From Paraburkholderia sp. IMGN_8 (GTDB taxonomy: Bacteria; Pseudomonadota; Gammaproteobacteria; Burkholderiales; Burkholderiaceae): 64,000 nt of DNA. Location of the stretch: positions 62,001 through 126,000 of the forward strand of contig NZ_CP150901.1 of assembly GCF_038050405.1 (NCBI RefSeq). Reading direction: 5' to 3'. The notes below the pieces were generated by a model. It was not told the DNA's origin. It was given only the letters and a program-made list of their open reading frames with translations, and did no database searches. Made by a program: the position numbers and the translations under genes. Of the stretch, positions 54,873 to 63,316 are shown one piece after another (the stretch's first letter is position 1; each line of letters opens with the position of its first letter).

Positions 54873-55130
54873 ATGGTCGGGCCGCTTGGCGTAGTAAAGG
54901 TCAGCGGCATCGGGCAGGCCCGGCACCTGATCAGTTCGAACCTGATGGCTGTCGAACGGCGCGGCCTGACGCAACTCGAACCTGGTGCTGCAGCGTTGAT
55001 GGTTGCAAGCGCAACTGGACTCATCATTGCATTGGGTTTGGCCGACCGGTGGCGCGCGTTCGCGATCCTGTCCGCGCTCGGTGCCAGGTCGCGTCAGCTT
55101 GATGCGTTCTTGTGGATCGGTGACGTGTAG
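54873..55130 (+). pseudogene. FtsX-type ABC transporter permease, C-terminal remnant
   Basis: The frame gives ISSNLMAVERRGLTQLE, then AALMVASATGLIIALGLADR and FAILSALGARSRQLDAFLW, which match the last periplasmic loop and helix of FtsX-like permeases of the MacB/LolC type. A stop at 55128 interrupts it where the family continues. The first several hundred codons are missing. No intact ABC partner gene is nearby. The rest of 54819-55424 shows nothing else. Confidence 0.6.
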
Positions 55131-55424
55131 CTATTGTTCGGTCGAAGCGGTCGCTGGCAGAACCACGACTCAGTGTCTTGGCGAACGGTCGTTATAGAGG
55201 AAGTCGAATGCTCCTTCGCGACCCACTTCCGTCCTTGGGCCCGGCGCGACTTCAACGGCAGCTTCCAAGGTGTAACGGTCGTTTGCGCAGTCGGATCGGC
55301 TGGCACGTACCCCGCCTTTACAGCCATTCGAGGGCTGATTGAAAACCCCGGGAACCGCCCTGGCTCGGATATCCGCTTTCGAGAAAGCTGAACGGTTACT
55401 CCCGTCGCCGTTCAAGTAAATTTT

Positions 55425-55646
55425 CTAGTGGCAGCAACCACAGCTACCTTGATGCCTGAAGCCGTAGGCCCCTTCTTCCGCCGGCATTTTCCCGCCGCGC
55501 TGCGCCAGCAGCACCGTCGAACCGCTGGCGATGCGCGGCGACAACAGGCCGCACTCTGGGCACGGCATTCGCTCATCACGTCTGGAAACCGGGCGGATGG
55601 AATCGAACGTCCCGCATGCATCGCAGGCATGCTCATAGATTGGCAT
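55425..55646 (-). CDS. FmdB-family zinc-ribbon protein
   Basis: A 73-residue protein with two CxxC pairs, YEHACDACGTFD and MPCPECGLLSP, as in the FmdB family, and a C-terminal GSCGCCH. FmdB-type proteins are found next to formamidase and other amidase genes and may act as regulators or zinc-binding helpers. It lies 6 bases after the dihydropyrimidinase gene and is the last gene of that operon. Confidence 0.8.
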   Translation of the reverse strand: MPIYEHACDACGTFDSIRPVSRRDERMPCPECGLLSPRIASGSTVLLAQRGGKMPAEEGAYGFRHQGSCGCCH

Positions 55647-55652
55647 GGCGTT

Positions 55653-57074
55653 CTACCAGTGACCGCCAAGTTCGCCGCGCGCGACAAACTTTCCCTGACC
55701 GGTCCGTCCGACCCAGTCACCGTTGTCGATCAGCAATTCTCCGCGTAGCAGCACTTTCTTCACCCGGCCCGTGACCGCGCGACCTTCGAACAACGTGAAG
55801 TCGCAATCGCCGTGTTGCGTGTCCGCACTGATCACGTGCGACTCGTGCGGATCGAACAGGACGATATCGGCGTCGCTGCCGATCGCAAGCGTTCCCTTCT
55901 TCGGGAACAGGCCGAAGAGCTTGGCTGGCGCAGTCGACATCAAGTCGACGAAGCGATTCAGCGAAATGCGGCCGCCTCGTACGCCGCCGTCGTAGACCAC
56001 CGTCATGCGCGTTTCGACGCCCGGCACGCCGTTCGGGATCTTCGAAAAATCGCCGCGTCCAAGCGGCTTCTGGTTGACATTGCCACGATGGCCTTCCTTC
56101 ATGCAATACGGACAGTGATCGGTTGAGATCAGTTGCAGATCGTCGGTCTTGAGCGCGGTCCATAGCGCGTTCTGCGCTTCCTTCGAGCGCAGTGGTGGAC
56201 TCATCACGTAACGCGCAAGCTCGAAGCTGTCGTCGGCGTACGCCGATTCATCGAAGAACAGATAGTGCGGGCAGGTCTCCGCGAACACCGGAATGCCTAA
56301 GTCGCGCGCTTCGATCACGTGCTTTAATGCCTCTTTTGCCGAAAGGTGTACGAAATAAACTGGCGCTTCGGCGAGTTCGGCGAGCTTGATGCCGCGATGC
56401 GTCGCTTCGCCCTCCATGATTGAAGGTCGCGTCAGCGCGTGATAACGCGGCGCGGAATGGCCCTGCGCGAGCGCCTCGCGAATCAGCAGGTCGATGACCG
56501 TGCCGTTCTCGGCATGCAACGCGATCATGCCGCCGTGCTGGCCGACCATCCGCATCGCCTGAAAAATAGTGGCGTCGTCCGACATGACAGTGCCGGGATA
56601 GGCCATGAACATCTTGAAGCTCGAGACACCTTCGTGGCGAATCGCATATTGCATGTCGCCGAGCACGCGCTCGTCCACCTGCGTCACGATCACGTGAAAG
56701 CCATAGTCGATGTTCGCGGTCGACGCTGCCTTCGATTGCGCCCGCGAGATCGCATCGAGCGGGCTCGTGCCGGCGCTTTGCAACGCGAAGTCGATGATCG
56801 TCGTCGTTCCGCCGAAGGCCGCCGAGCGCGTGCCCGACGCAAAGTTGTCGCAGGTCACCGATGCCCCAAAGGTATTCTCCATATGCGTATGGCAATCGAC
56901 GCCTCCCGGAAATACCAGCAACCCTGCCGCGTCGATCACCTGCGCGTCCGGTCCCGCATCGAGATTCAGTCCGATGCTGACGATGCGCTCGCCTTCCACG
57001 AGGATGTCGGCGACGTAGTCGTCAACGGCCGTAATGATGCGGCCGCCTTTGATGAGGGTTGGGGTCAGGCTCAT
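55653..57074 (-). CDS. Dihydropyrimidinase / D-hydantoinase
   Basis: This 473-residue amidohydrolase has all metal ligands of the family: HTH in GGVDCHTHME, the carboxylated Lys in SSFKMFMAYPGTV, His in IALHAENG and VYFVHLSAKEA, and Asp in STDHCPYC. It opens cyclic ureides or imides, such as dihydrouracil or 5-substituted hydantoins. The start overlaps the DHDPS-family gene by 4 bases. The operon has no beta-ureidopropionase or N-carbamoylase, so it may not be a pyrimidine pathway. Confidence 0.9.
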   Translation of the reverse strand: MSLTPTLIKGGRIITAVDDYVADILVEGERIVSIGLNLDAGPDAQVIDAAGLLVFPGGVDCHTHMENTFGASVTCDNFASGTRSAAFGGTTTIIDFALQSAGTSPLDAISRAQSKAASTANIDYGFHVIVTQVDERVLGDMQYAIRHEGVSSFKMFMAYPGTVMSDDATIFQAMRMVGQHGGMIALHAENGTVIDLLIREALAQGHSAPRYHALTRPSIMEGEATHRGIKLAELAEAPVYFVHLSAKEALKHVIEARDLGIPVFAETCPHYLFFDESAYADDSFELARYVMSPPLRSKEAQNALWTALKTDDLQLISTDHCPYCMKEGHRGNVNQKPLGRGDFSKIPNGVPGVETRMTVVYDGGVRGGRISLNRFVDLMSTAPAKLFGLFPKKGTLAIGSDADIVLFDPHESHVISADTQHGDCDFTLFEGRAVTGRVKKVLLRGELLIDNGDWVGRTGQGKFVARGELGGHW

Positions 57075-58021
57075 GAGTCACTCCGTTGAGCGTCGGTTGC
57101 GATGGCGAGCGCGTCTTCGAGACACGCCAGTTCTGCGTGGGAGAGCGGCGGGATCGGCGGGCGCATCGACGGATGCGGGAAGTGGCCCAGCAGGTGCAGG
57201 CAGGCTTTCAGGCGCGCATTGGCGTGCGAGCCGGGCGCGGTTCCGTAGATGGTCTTCGCAAGCGGATAGATGCGCTCGTGAAGCTGCTGCGCGCGGCCGA
57301 GATCACCGTGTTCGACAGCGCGATACAGCGCCACGATCAGTTCAGGCACGACGGCTGCAAGGCTGACGACGCTACCTTCGGTGCCGATCGCAAAACAGGT
57401 AAACAGGTGTTCGTCGCCGGAAGCCATCACGGCCACGTGCGGCGCGATCGATTTGACGAGCCGGCGGTTCGCTTCGTAGACGGCAGTCTCCCAACTGCCT
57501 TCCTTGATAGCCACGACCTCGGGCAAGCCGACGAGTGCGGCGAGCATCTGCGGCGTGTAGGCCATGCCGCCCGTGGCGACGCCGGCCTGGTAAAGCATCA
57601 TGGGCAGGCGGGCCTCGGCGTTGGCGATCCGGTGATGCGTCAGAACGGTGTCGAGATCGGTCGACAGCGCCCACGAGAATGGCGGAAACAGCAGCATGGC
57701 ATCGGCGCCGGCCTGTCTTGCGTCGTTTGCGTGGGCCTGCGCCTCATAGCTGTCCTCGGCATTCACGCCGGCTACGATGATCGAGCGATCGCCACAGACG
57801 GCATGCGCAATTTCCACGACGCGCCGCTTGTCTGCTGCCGAGAGCGTGAAGTTCTCGCCGGCATGGCCGTTCACCAGAAGCCCGGCAATCCCGTCGACGC
57901 TCGCCACCGCTTCGATATGCCGTTCGAGCGCCGCTTCGTCCAGGTGTCGCCCATCCGCGTCGAGGGGGCACAGCGTAGCGGCATAGACGCCGTTGAATGG
58001 GTCGGCATGCGTGGGGATCAT
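57071..58021 (-). CDS. Dihydrodipicolinate synthase-family lyase/deaminase
   Basis: A 316-residue TIM-barrel protein of the DapA/NanA superfamily. The catalytic Schiff-base Lys is in EVVAIKEGSWETAVYE, and a Tyr occurs in MMLYQAGVATGG. The GIAGLLVNGHAGENF strand sits where DapA has its substrate loop. Relatives beside D-amino-acid dehydrogenases include the hydroxyproline-pathway deaminase. The ATG at 58021 overlaps the DAO gene stop by 4 bases; a GTG/ATG further up (58036) is less likely. Confidence 0.85.
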   Translation of the reverse strand: MIPTHADPFNGVYAATLCPLDADGRHLDEAALERHIEAVASVDGIAGLLVNGHAGENFTLSAADKRRVVEIAHAVCGDRSIIVAGVNAEDSYEAQAHANDARQAGADAMLLFPPFSWALSTDLDTVLTHHRIANAEARLPMMLYQAGVATGGMAYTPQMLAALVGLPEVVAIKEGSWETAVYEANRRLVKSIAPHVAVMASGDEHLFTCFAIGTEGSVVSLAAVVPELIVALYRAVEHGDLGRAQQLHERIYPLAKTIYGTAPGSHANARLKACLHLLGHFPHPSMRPPIPPLSHAELACLEDALAIATDAQRSDS

Positions 58022-59178
58022 TCTGTCTTTTCCCAATGAGGTTGGACGGGTGCATCGTCATGAACGACGAGCCGCGCCGGATCGAACAGGGGCAACTCGG
58101 GTTCTTCGCCGAGCATGGTCTGGGCAAGCAGCTTGCCCATGTAGGGACCGCTGGTGTAGCCGGAGTGCGCGCAACCGATCACCCACGCATCGGGGAAACC
58201 GGGAAGCGCGCCGATCATCGGCATGGCGTCGGCGGTTTCGGATTCGAGGCCGAGCCAGATGCGGGCGACGCGCGCCTTGGCGAGCGCGGGGATCACGTGC
58301 TGCGCGAGCCGGAGATTGCCGATCAGGTTGTCCGGCACCGTTTCCACGCCGCCACGCACGCGATCGCCGATGCCTTGCCAGCCGCCGCCTATCAGGACAC
58401 TGCCGTTGGCGAACTGCTTCATCGACAGCAGCCCGTTCGCGATGCTCAGCACCGACTTCATCACGGACGGCATGCGTTCAGTGACGATCAACTGATTGAC
58501 GAGCGTCTTGACGGGGATGTGGATGCCGAGCATCGCGAGCAGGGGCTCAAGCCACACGCCGCCCGCCATCACAAGACGCGTCGCATCGATACTGATCGCG
58601 TCGTCCGGGCCGGACACCCGATACATTCCCGCGACACGCTCGATTCGCATTGCCGGTGTCTGCTCGAAAACGTGCACACCCGCTTCGCGCAACGCCGCAT
58701 GGAAAGCGCGGCCCGTGAGATACGCACTGGCGAAGCCGTCGGTTGCACAGTACGCGGCTTGCAGCATCGCTGGATTCAGGCCTGGCTCGACGGCGAGCGC
58801 GGCATCCCGGTCGAGCAGATCGATCTGCGCGCCGTACTCGCGCCTCGCCGCCGCGCGTTGCTGCAACAGCACTTTCTCGGACTCCGTGAAGGCAAGCGCG
58901 AGGCCGGGCGCCGGCGTGGCGAGCACGCCGTGGCCTAGCCACGTGCCGGTGTTCATCCACATTTTCCACCCGCGGATCGCATAGGGAACCAGCGCGGCAC
59001 GCGTCATATGCAGCGTCAGCGTGCCGGCGTTCACGCCCGACGCGCCACGGCACAGCGCATCGCGTTCGATCACCGCCACTCGCATGCCGGCTCGAGCGAG
59101 AAATAGTGCGGTGGTGCATCCCATTACGCCGCCGCCGAGCACGGCGACATCGAATGCGGTTGTCGTCGGCTGGCTCAT
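58018..59178 (-). CDS. FAD-dependent oxidase/dehydrogenase, DAO family
   Basis: This 386-residue flavoprotein starts with the dinucleotide motif DVAVLGGGVMGCTTALFLAR and ends with IGCAHSGYTSGPYMGKLLAQ, both typical of the glycine/D-amino-acid oxidase family. It resembles the catalytic subunit of HcnC-, OoxB- and LhpB-type complexes, which oxidise glycine, opines or D-hydroxyproline. Two partner subunits are encoded immediately upstream, so a three-part complex is likely. Overlaps of 4 bases link it to both neighbours. Confidence 0.9.
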   Translation of the reverse strand: MSQPTTTAFDVAVLGGGVMGCTTALFLARAGMRVAVIERDALCRGASGVNAGTLTLHMTRAALVPYAIRGWKMWMNTGTWLGHGVLATPAPGLALAFTESEKVLLQQRAAARREYGAQIDLLDRDAALAVEPGLNPAMLQAAYCATDGFASAYLTGRAFHAALREAGVHVFEQTPAMRIERVAGMYRVSGPDDAISIDATRLVMAGGVWLEPLLAMLGIHIPVKTLVNQLIVTERMPSVMKSVLSIANGLLSMKQFANGSVLIGGGWQGIGDRVRGGVETVPDNLIGNLRLAQHVIPALAKARVARIWLGLESETADAMPMIGALPGFPDAWVIGCAHSGYTSGPYMGKLLAQTMLGEEPELPLFDPARLVVHDDAPVQPHWEKTE

Positions 59179-60599
59179 AACGGCGCAGCCTTCGGTATCG
59201 GAATGTCGTCGTAGCTGAACTCGCCAGTCAGCGCTTCAACCGTCACGGGCCGCAACGGCGTGCGGGCGGAAAAACAGCCAGCGCGTTCACGCGAGCCGCC
59301 GCATGCGCGTGCGGCAAGCAGTTCTGCCGTCACGTCCCCGCACGTGCGGCCCTGGCACGGTCCCATGCCGCAGCGGGTCCAGGCCTTGAGCTGGTTCACG
59401 TTGTGCGCGCCGGCGTCGCAGGCGGCGTCGATCTCGGCGCGAGTCACGTCCTCGCATCGACAGACGATGGTTCGCGGCCCAATGCCGTCGGTGTGGCCGG
59501 CCCGCAGCGCCATCAATTGCCCCATCGCGCGACCGAAGCGCGCCGCCTTGAGGTGCGCCCGACGCACGGACGACAGTCGTGACCGAAGCCGGGCGATGTC
59601 GGTGCCGCCAAGCTTGATGGCGCAGGCGAGTCCTGCGAGCGTGCCGTGGTGGCTCGCCGCAGCCGCGCCGGCGATGCCTGCGCCGTCGCCCGCCACGTAG
59701 AGCCGGGGTCGCGAGGTGCAGCAGTCCTCGTCGGTGATGGCGATCCAGCCGCCCGCCTGCCGCGAGTACCGATGTTCCGCGCGCAGGAGACGCGTGATTT
59801 CGGTTGACGGGGTGAGGCCATGACCGACCGCGATACAGTCGGCGTCCACGCAGCTGCGCTCTCCTGAGACGGGCCGGCCTGCTGCGTCACACGGCGCCAG
59901 AGTCGCGCGCAGCCGATCGCCGGCCGGCTCGACTTTGACTATCGTGTGCCGCGAATGAATCGGCACGCCGGCGCGGTGAATCTCGCGCCACCACTGGAAT
60001 CCCTCGCGCATCAGAGCAGGGCGCGACGCCATGGCGGGCAGCGCGCGTGCCCAGTCGCCGAGGCCCGCGATATCCACAATTGCTTCGACCTTGCCGCCGC
60101 CCTTTATCGTCTTCGCCGCGACGGCCGCGAGCAACGGCCCGCAGCCTGCCACGAGCGTCGAGCGGCCCGGCAGGATGCCTTGCGATTTGAGGAGGATCGT
60201 GGCGGCGGCCAGCCCGATGACGCCGGGCGTGGTCCACCCCTCGAACGGCACGACGCGTTCCGTGGTTCCCGCCGCGACGATCAGTGCGCGACCGGTGCAA
60301 TGCACGGGGCCGGCGGGACCCGCGGCATCGACGCGATAGTCGCCGGTGACGGCCCAGACCACGTGATCGAAGTAGGTGGTGACCTCGCTTTCGGCGAGCG
60401 CGCGCCGCAGCGCGTCGCCCGCTTGCTGGTCCGCACTCGACGGCACAGCGGCGCTGACCGATGCGCGATAGACCTGCCCGCCGGCCGCCGGGTTCTCATC
60501 GAACAGCGCAACCTTAAGACCTGCTGCCGACGCAGCCAGCGCCGCGTTTACACCGGCCGGGCCGCCGCCGAGCACGAGGACATCGAAGTCAGATATCAC
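59175..60599 (-). CDS. NAD(P)/FAD oxidoreductase subunit with BFD-like (2Fe-2S) domain
   Basis: A 474-residue protein of the HcnB/OoxA/LhpF class. It has the FAD motif VLVLGGGPAGVNAALAA, a second dinucleotide site near STLVAGCGPLLAAVAAKTI, and a C-terminal BFD-like domain with the Cys pattern IVCRCEDVTRAEIDAAC then CGMGPCQGRTCG. It would carry electrons from the DAO subunit. I chose a GTG at 60599, which starts the FAD domain and overlaps the (2Fe-2S) gene by 11 bases. The ATG at 60674 would add an unconserved tail. Confidence 0.88.
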   Translation of the reverse strand: MISDFDVLVLGGGPAGVNAALAASAAGLKVALFDENPAAGGQVYRASVSAAVPSSADQQAGDALRRALAESEVTTYFDHVVWAVTGDYRVDAAGPAGPVHCTGRALIVAAGTTERVVPFEGWTTPGVIGLAAATILLKSQGILPGRSTLVAGCGPLLAAVAAKTIKGGGKVEAIVDIAGLGDWARALPAMASRPALMREGFQWWREIHRAGVPIHSRHTIVKVEPAGDRLRATLAPCDAAGRPVSGERSCVDADCIAVGHGLTPSTEITRLLRAEHRYSRQAGGWIAITDEDCCTSRPRLYVAGDGAGIAGAAAASHHGTLAGLACAIKLGGTDIARLRSRLSSVRRAHLKAARFGRAMGQLMALRAGHTDGIGPRTIVCRCEDVTRAEIDAACDAGAHNVNQLKAWTRCGMGPCQGRTCGDVTAELLAARACGGSRERAGCFSARTPLRPVTVEALTGEFSYDDIPIPKAAPL

Positions 60600-60894
60600 G
60601 GCGGGTCTCCGGTACCTTGTCGACGCGCATTCCATCAGTGGCCGTCGTCCGGCATGCAAGCACGCGGCGATCATCGACTATGACGAGACACTCCTGACAA
60701 GACCCCATCAAACAGAACATGCCGCGCGGCGCGCCAGTGCGCGGACTCGTCCGCAAGGTCTTCGTACCTGAAGCAAACAGCGCGGCTGCCACGCTTTCGC
60801 CTTGGCAAGCCCGCACCGGTCGGCCGTCGAAGAGAAACCTCACGGTAGCCGCGCCGCCTGTCTTGTCGATGCGCATGGCCTTCTCATCCAGCAT
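60589..60894 (-). CDS. Small (2Fe-2S)-binding subunit (HcnA/OoxA-small-like)
   Basis: This 101-residue protein has a plant-type ferredoxin-like fold: FDGRPVRACQGESVAAALFA then GMFCLMGSCQECLVIVD and LACRTTATDGM. The Cys set fits a (2Fe-2S) cluster, as in the small subunits of HcnABC-type complexes. I chose the ATG at 60894, preceded by GGGAGCA; the longer frame to 61023 runs through the promoter region. It is the first gene of the six-gene operon. Confidence 0.88.
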   Translation of the reverse strand: MLDEKAMRIDKTGGAATVRFLFDGRPVRACQGESVAAALFASGTKTLRTSPRTGAPRGMFCLMGSCQECLVIVDDRRVLACRTTATDGMRVDKVPETRRDI

Positions 60895-60907
60895 GAGACA
60901 TGCTCCC

Positions 60908-60960
60908 TTGACAACTAATTTCGTCGATGTTTTTATCTTATCGTATACGTTTCGTATACA
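60908..60960 (+). promoter_or_regulatory. Promoter and operator of the importer genes
   Basis: A consensus -35, TTGACA, lies at 60908-60913. AT-rich sequence at 60931-60940 could hold a -10 at 18 to 20 bases. Just downstream are a CGTATACG palindrome (60942-60949) and a near-repeat CGTATACA (60953-60960), 11 bases apart. The arrangement suits a GntR-type repressor that would block the importer promoter and perhaps also the divergent operon. Confidence 0.55.
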
Positions 60961-61053
60961 CAAAATGGCCAAAATAAAGACGGTCCGGGAAGCGCCCGAG
61001 CCGCGCGCCAGAATGGTCAGCATTCGCCCCCGAACCTACTACGGAGTTGCCGC

Positions 61054-61884
61054 ATGAAATCCTCGATCCTCCTCACCCGCATGCTCGCCGTGGGCGTTGC
61101 CGCCTGCGCGTTGCTCGGCTCGTTCGATGCAAGCGCCCGCACGCTCGACGAAATCATCGCGTCGAAGAAGATCGTGTTCGGCATCAACCCGAACCTGCCG
61201 CCGCTCGGCATTTACGACGCGAAAAACAACATCGAAGGCTTCGATGTCAGCATTGCCAGGAAGATTGCCGACTCGCTCGGCGTAAAGCTCGAAATCGTTC
61301 CGGTTGGCTCGAACGATCGCGTGCCGTTTTTGATGACCGACAAGATCGACGCGGTGATGGGCGGCATGACGCGCAACGCGGACCGCCTGAAGGTGATCGA
61401 CTTCACCGACCCGGTCAACACCGAAGTGCTAGGTATCCTGACGACACAGGCGACGTCCTATGCGGACTGGACCCAGTTGAATGATCCAGCGGTGCGCCTC
61501 GTTCAGGTACGCGGTACGACGCCTATCCAGCTGATCCATGACAAACTGCCCAAGGCGCAACTCCTGATTCTCGACAACTATCCGGATGCGGTTCGCGCGA
61601 TCGCCCAAGGCCGCGCCGATGCATTGATCGACGTGCTCGACTTCATGCTGAGCTACACGAAGAACTATCCGACGAAATGGCGCGTGGTGGATGCGCCGAT
61701 CGAAGTGGACTATGACTGCATCGGCGTGCAAAAGGGCAATATGGCACTGACGCAGCGTCTGAACAAGGAAATCGGCACGTTGCAGAAGAACGGCTTTGTC
61801 GCCGCAAGCTGGAAGAAGTGGTTCGGCAGCGCCATGCTGCACGACCCGACCGCCTCGCCTACGCCTGTTGCAGCCGCGCAGTAA
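61054..61884 (+). CDS. Polar amino-acid-type ABC transporter substrate-binding protein
   Basis: A 276-residue periplasmic binding protein of family 3. It has a signal peptide (LAVGVAACALLGSFDASA), then IIASKKIVFGINPNLPPLG, EGFDVSIARKIADSLGVKL and MGGMTRNADRLKVIDFTDPV. The fold and first strand are typical of amino-acid or opine binders. It is the first gene of the plus-strand importer operon, divergent from the oxidoreductase operon. The ligand may be the substrate of that operon. Confidence 0.92.
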   Translation: MKSSILLTRMLAVGVAACALLGSFDASARTLDEIIASKKIVFGINPNLPPLGIYDAKNNIEGFDVSIARKIADSLGVKLEIVPVGSNDRVPFLMTDKIDAVMGGMTRNADRLKVIDFTDPVNTEVLGILTTQATSYADWTQLNDPAVRLVQVRGTTPIQLIHDKLPKAQLLILDNYPDAVRAIAQGRADALIDVLDFMLSYTKNYPTKWRVVDAPIEVDYDCIGVQKGNMALTQRLNKEIGTLQKNGFVAASWKKWFGSAMLHDPTASPTPVAAAQ

Positions 61885-61958
61885 GGTAAGGAAAACCGGC
61901 GACAGCGCTCGTCGCCGTGACGCGCGAGCGCTGAGCATCCGGCAGGAGCCATTATCCG

Positions 61959-62627
61959 ATGACCCTACATTTCGAGCCCATCCTCCAGCAGTGGCCGTAT
62001 TTGCTCGCCGGCGCATGGCTCAGCCTGCAGATCGCCGTGCTCGCGTTTGCGTTCGGCATGATCATCGGCCTCGTCTGTGCTTCGGTGTTGCGTTACGGGC
62101 CGGTGTTTCTGCGCAAGGTGGTGATGGCTTATGTGATATTCGCGACCAACACGCCGCAACTCGTGCAGATCTTTTTCCTGTTCTTCGCACTGCCTGAGAT
62201 CGGCGTGACCCTTGCGCCGTTCACAGCGGTGCTGATCGGGGCGACGTTCAATGCGGGCGCGTATCTGTGCGAGATTCAGCGCGCGGGTTTCAATTCGGTC
62301 CGGCTGATGGAAATCGAAGCCGCCGAAGTGCTCGGCTTCTCCACACCGCAGATCGTGCGGCACGTGATTTTGCCGCACGTGTTGAAGGTGATGTTCCCGC
62401 CGCTGTCGAACCAGTTCATCGTCATGACGCTCGGCACGTCGATGGCGTCGATCTTCGGCGTCGAGGAACTGACGGGGCGCACGTATAACCTCAGTTCGCA
62501 AACCTACCTCTCGGTCGAGGCGTTCAGCGTGGCTGCCGTTCTGTATGTCGCCGTCACATTGATCGCGACTTTCGCGCTGGCGATGATCGGGCGCCATGTC
62601 TGCCGCGCCAAAATCAAGGTGTTCTGA
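61959..62627 (+). CDS. Polar amino-acid-type ABC transporter permease
   Basis: This 222-residue permease has about five membrane segments and the HisM-type loop GATFNAGAYLCEIQRAGF, then MEIEAAEVLGFSTPQIVRHV, which is the EAA motif. It pairs with the next permease. The spacing to the binding-protein gene is 74 bases. Its stop shares one base with the next ATG. Confidence 0.92.
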   Translation: MTLHFEPILQQWPYLLAGAWLSLQIAVLAFAFGMIIGLVCASVLRYGPVFLRKVVMAYVIFATNTPQLVQIFFLFFALPEIGVTLAPFTAVLIGATFNAGAYLCEIQRAGFNSVRLMEIEAAEVLGFSTPQIVRHVILPHVLKVMFPPLSNQFIVMTLGTSMASIFGVEELTGRTYNLSSQTYLSVEAFSVAAVLYVAVTLIATFALAMIGRHVCRAKIKVF

Positions 62628-63316
62628 TGTTCGCTTCCTCACAGGCCGAAATCGCACAACTGTTCTCTTTTTACAATCTGCTGTTGCTGGTGGCAGGGTT
62701 CGCTGCAACCTTCGTGCTGTCGGTGGCCGGCTGCCTTACAGGCTTTGTGGCGGGCTTTGTCATAGCGATTGTCCGCGCCACGCATTCCCGCGCGATGGCG
62801 CCTCTGCGCGCCCTCGTCTTCGCCTATTGCTTCCTGTTTCGCCGCATCCCGTTTCTGGTCACGCTGATGCTCGTGTTCTTCGCGAGCCAAACGTCGAAAG
62901 CAAATCTCTCGACGTTTGCCGTCGCGTCGCTGAGCGTCTGCCTGATCGCGTCCGCCTACCTCGGCGAGATCATCCGAAGCGGACTCGAATCGGTCCATAA
63001 GAACCAATGGGAAGCCGCACAGACGCTGAATTTCTCATACTTCGAATCGCTGCGCTTCGTCATCGTGCCGCAAGCTTGGCGCGTGATAGTGCCGCCCACG
63101 TTCGGGTTCTTCGTCATGTTCATCAAGGACACGGCGCTTGCCTCGCAGATCGGCGTGATGGAACTGACGTCCGCCGGCAAGGTGTTGGCCAACAAGGGCT
63201 TTTCCTCGTGGCTCGTGTACGGAACGGTGTTAGTGCTTTATTTCGTGATGTCGTACCCGTTGTCGCGCTTGGGTAAGCGCCTGGAGAAGAAACTTGCCGC
63301 AACTCGAAATCGTTGA
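62627..63316 (+). CDS. Polar amino-acid-type ABC transporter permease (second subunit)
   Basis: A 229-residue permease with the same HisM-type plan. The EAA loop is NQWEAAQTLNFSYFESLRFV, and the segment FMSYPLSRLGKRLEKKL-like end (YFVMSYPLSRLGKRLEKKL) is a common C-terminus. The start overlaps the preceding gene by one base (TGATG). The end overlaps the ATPase gene by 23 bases. Confidence 0.92.
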   Translation: MFASSQAEIAQLFSFYNLLLLVAGFAATFVLSVAGCLTGFVAGFVIAIVRATHSRAMAPLRALVFAYCFLFRRIPFLVTLMLVFFASQTSKANLSTFAVASLSVCLIASAYLGEIIRSGLESVHKNQWEAAQTLNFSYFESLRFVIVPQAWRVIVPPTFGFFVMFIKDTALASQIGVMELTSAGKVLANKGFSSWLVYGTVLVLYFVMSYPLSRLGKRLEKKLAATRNR

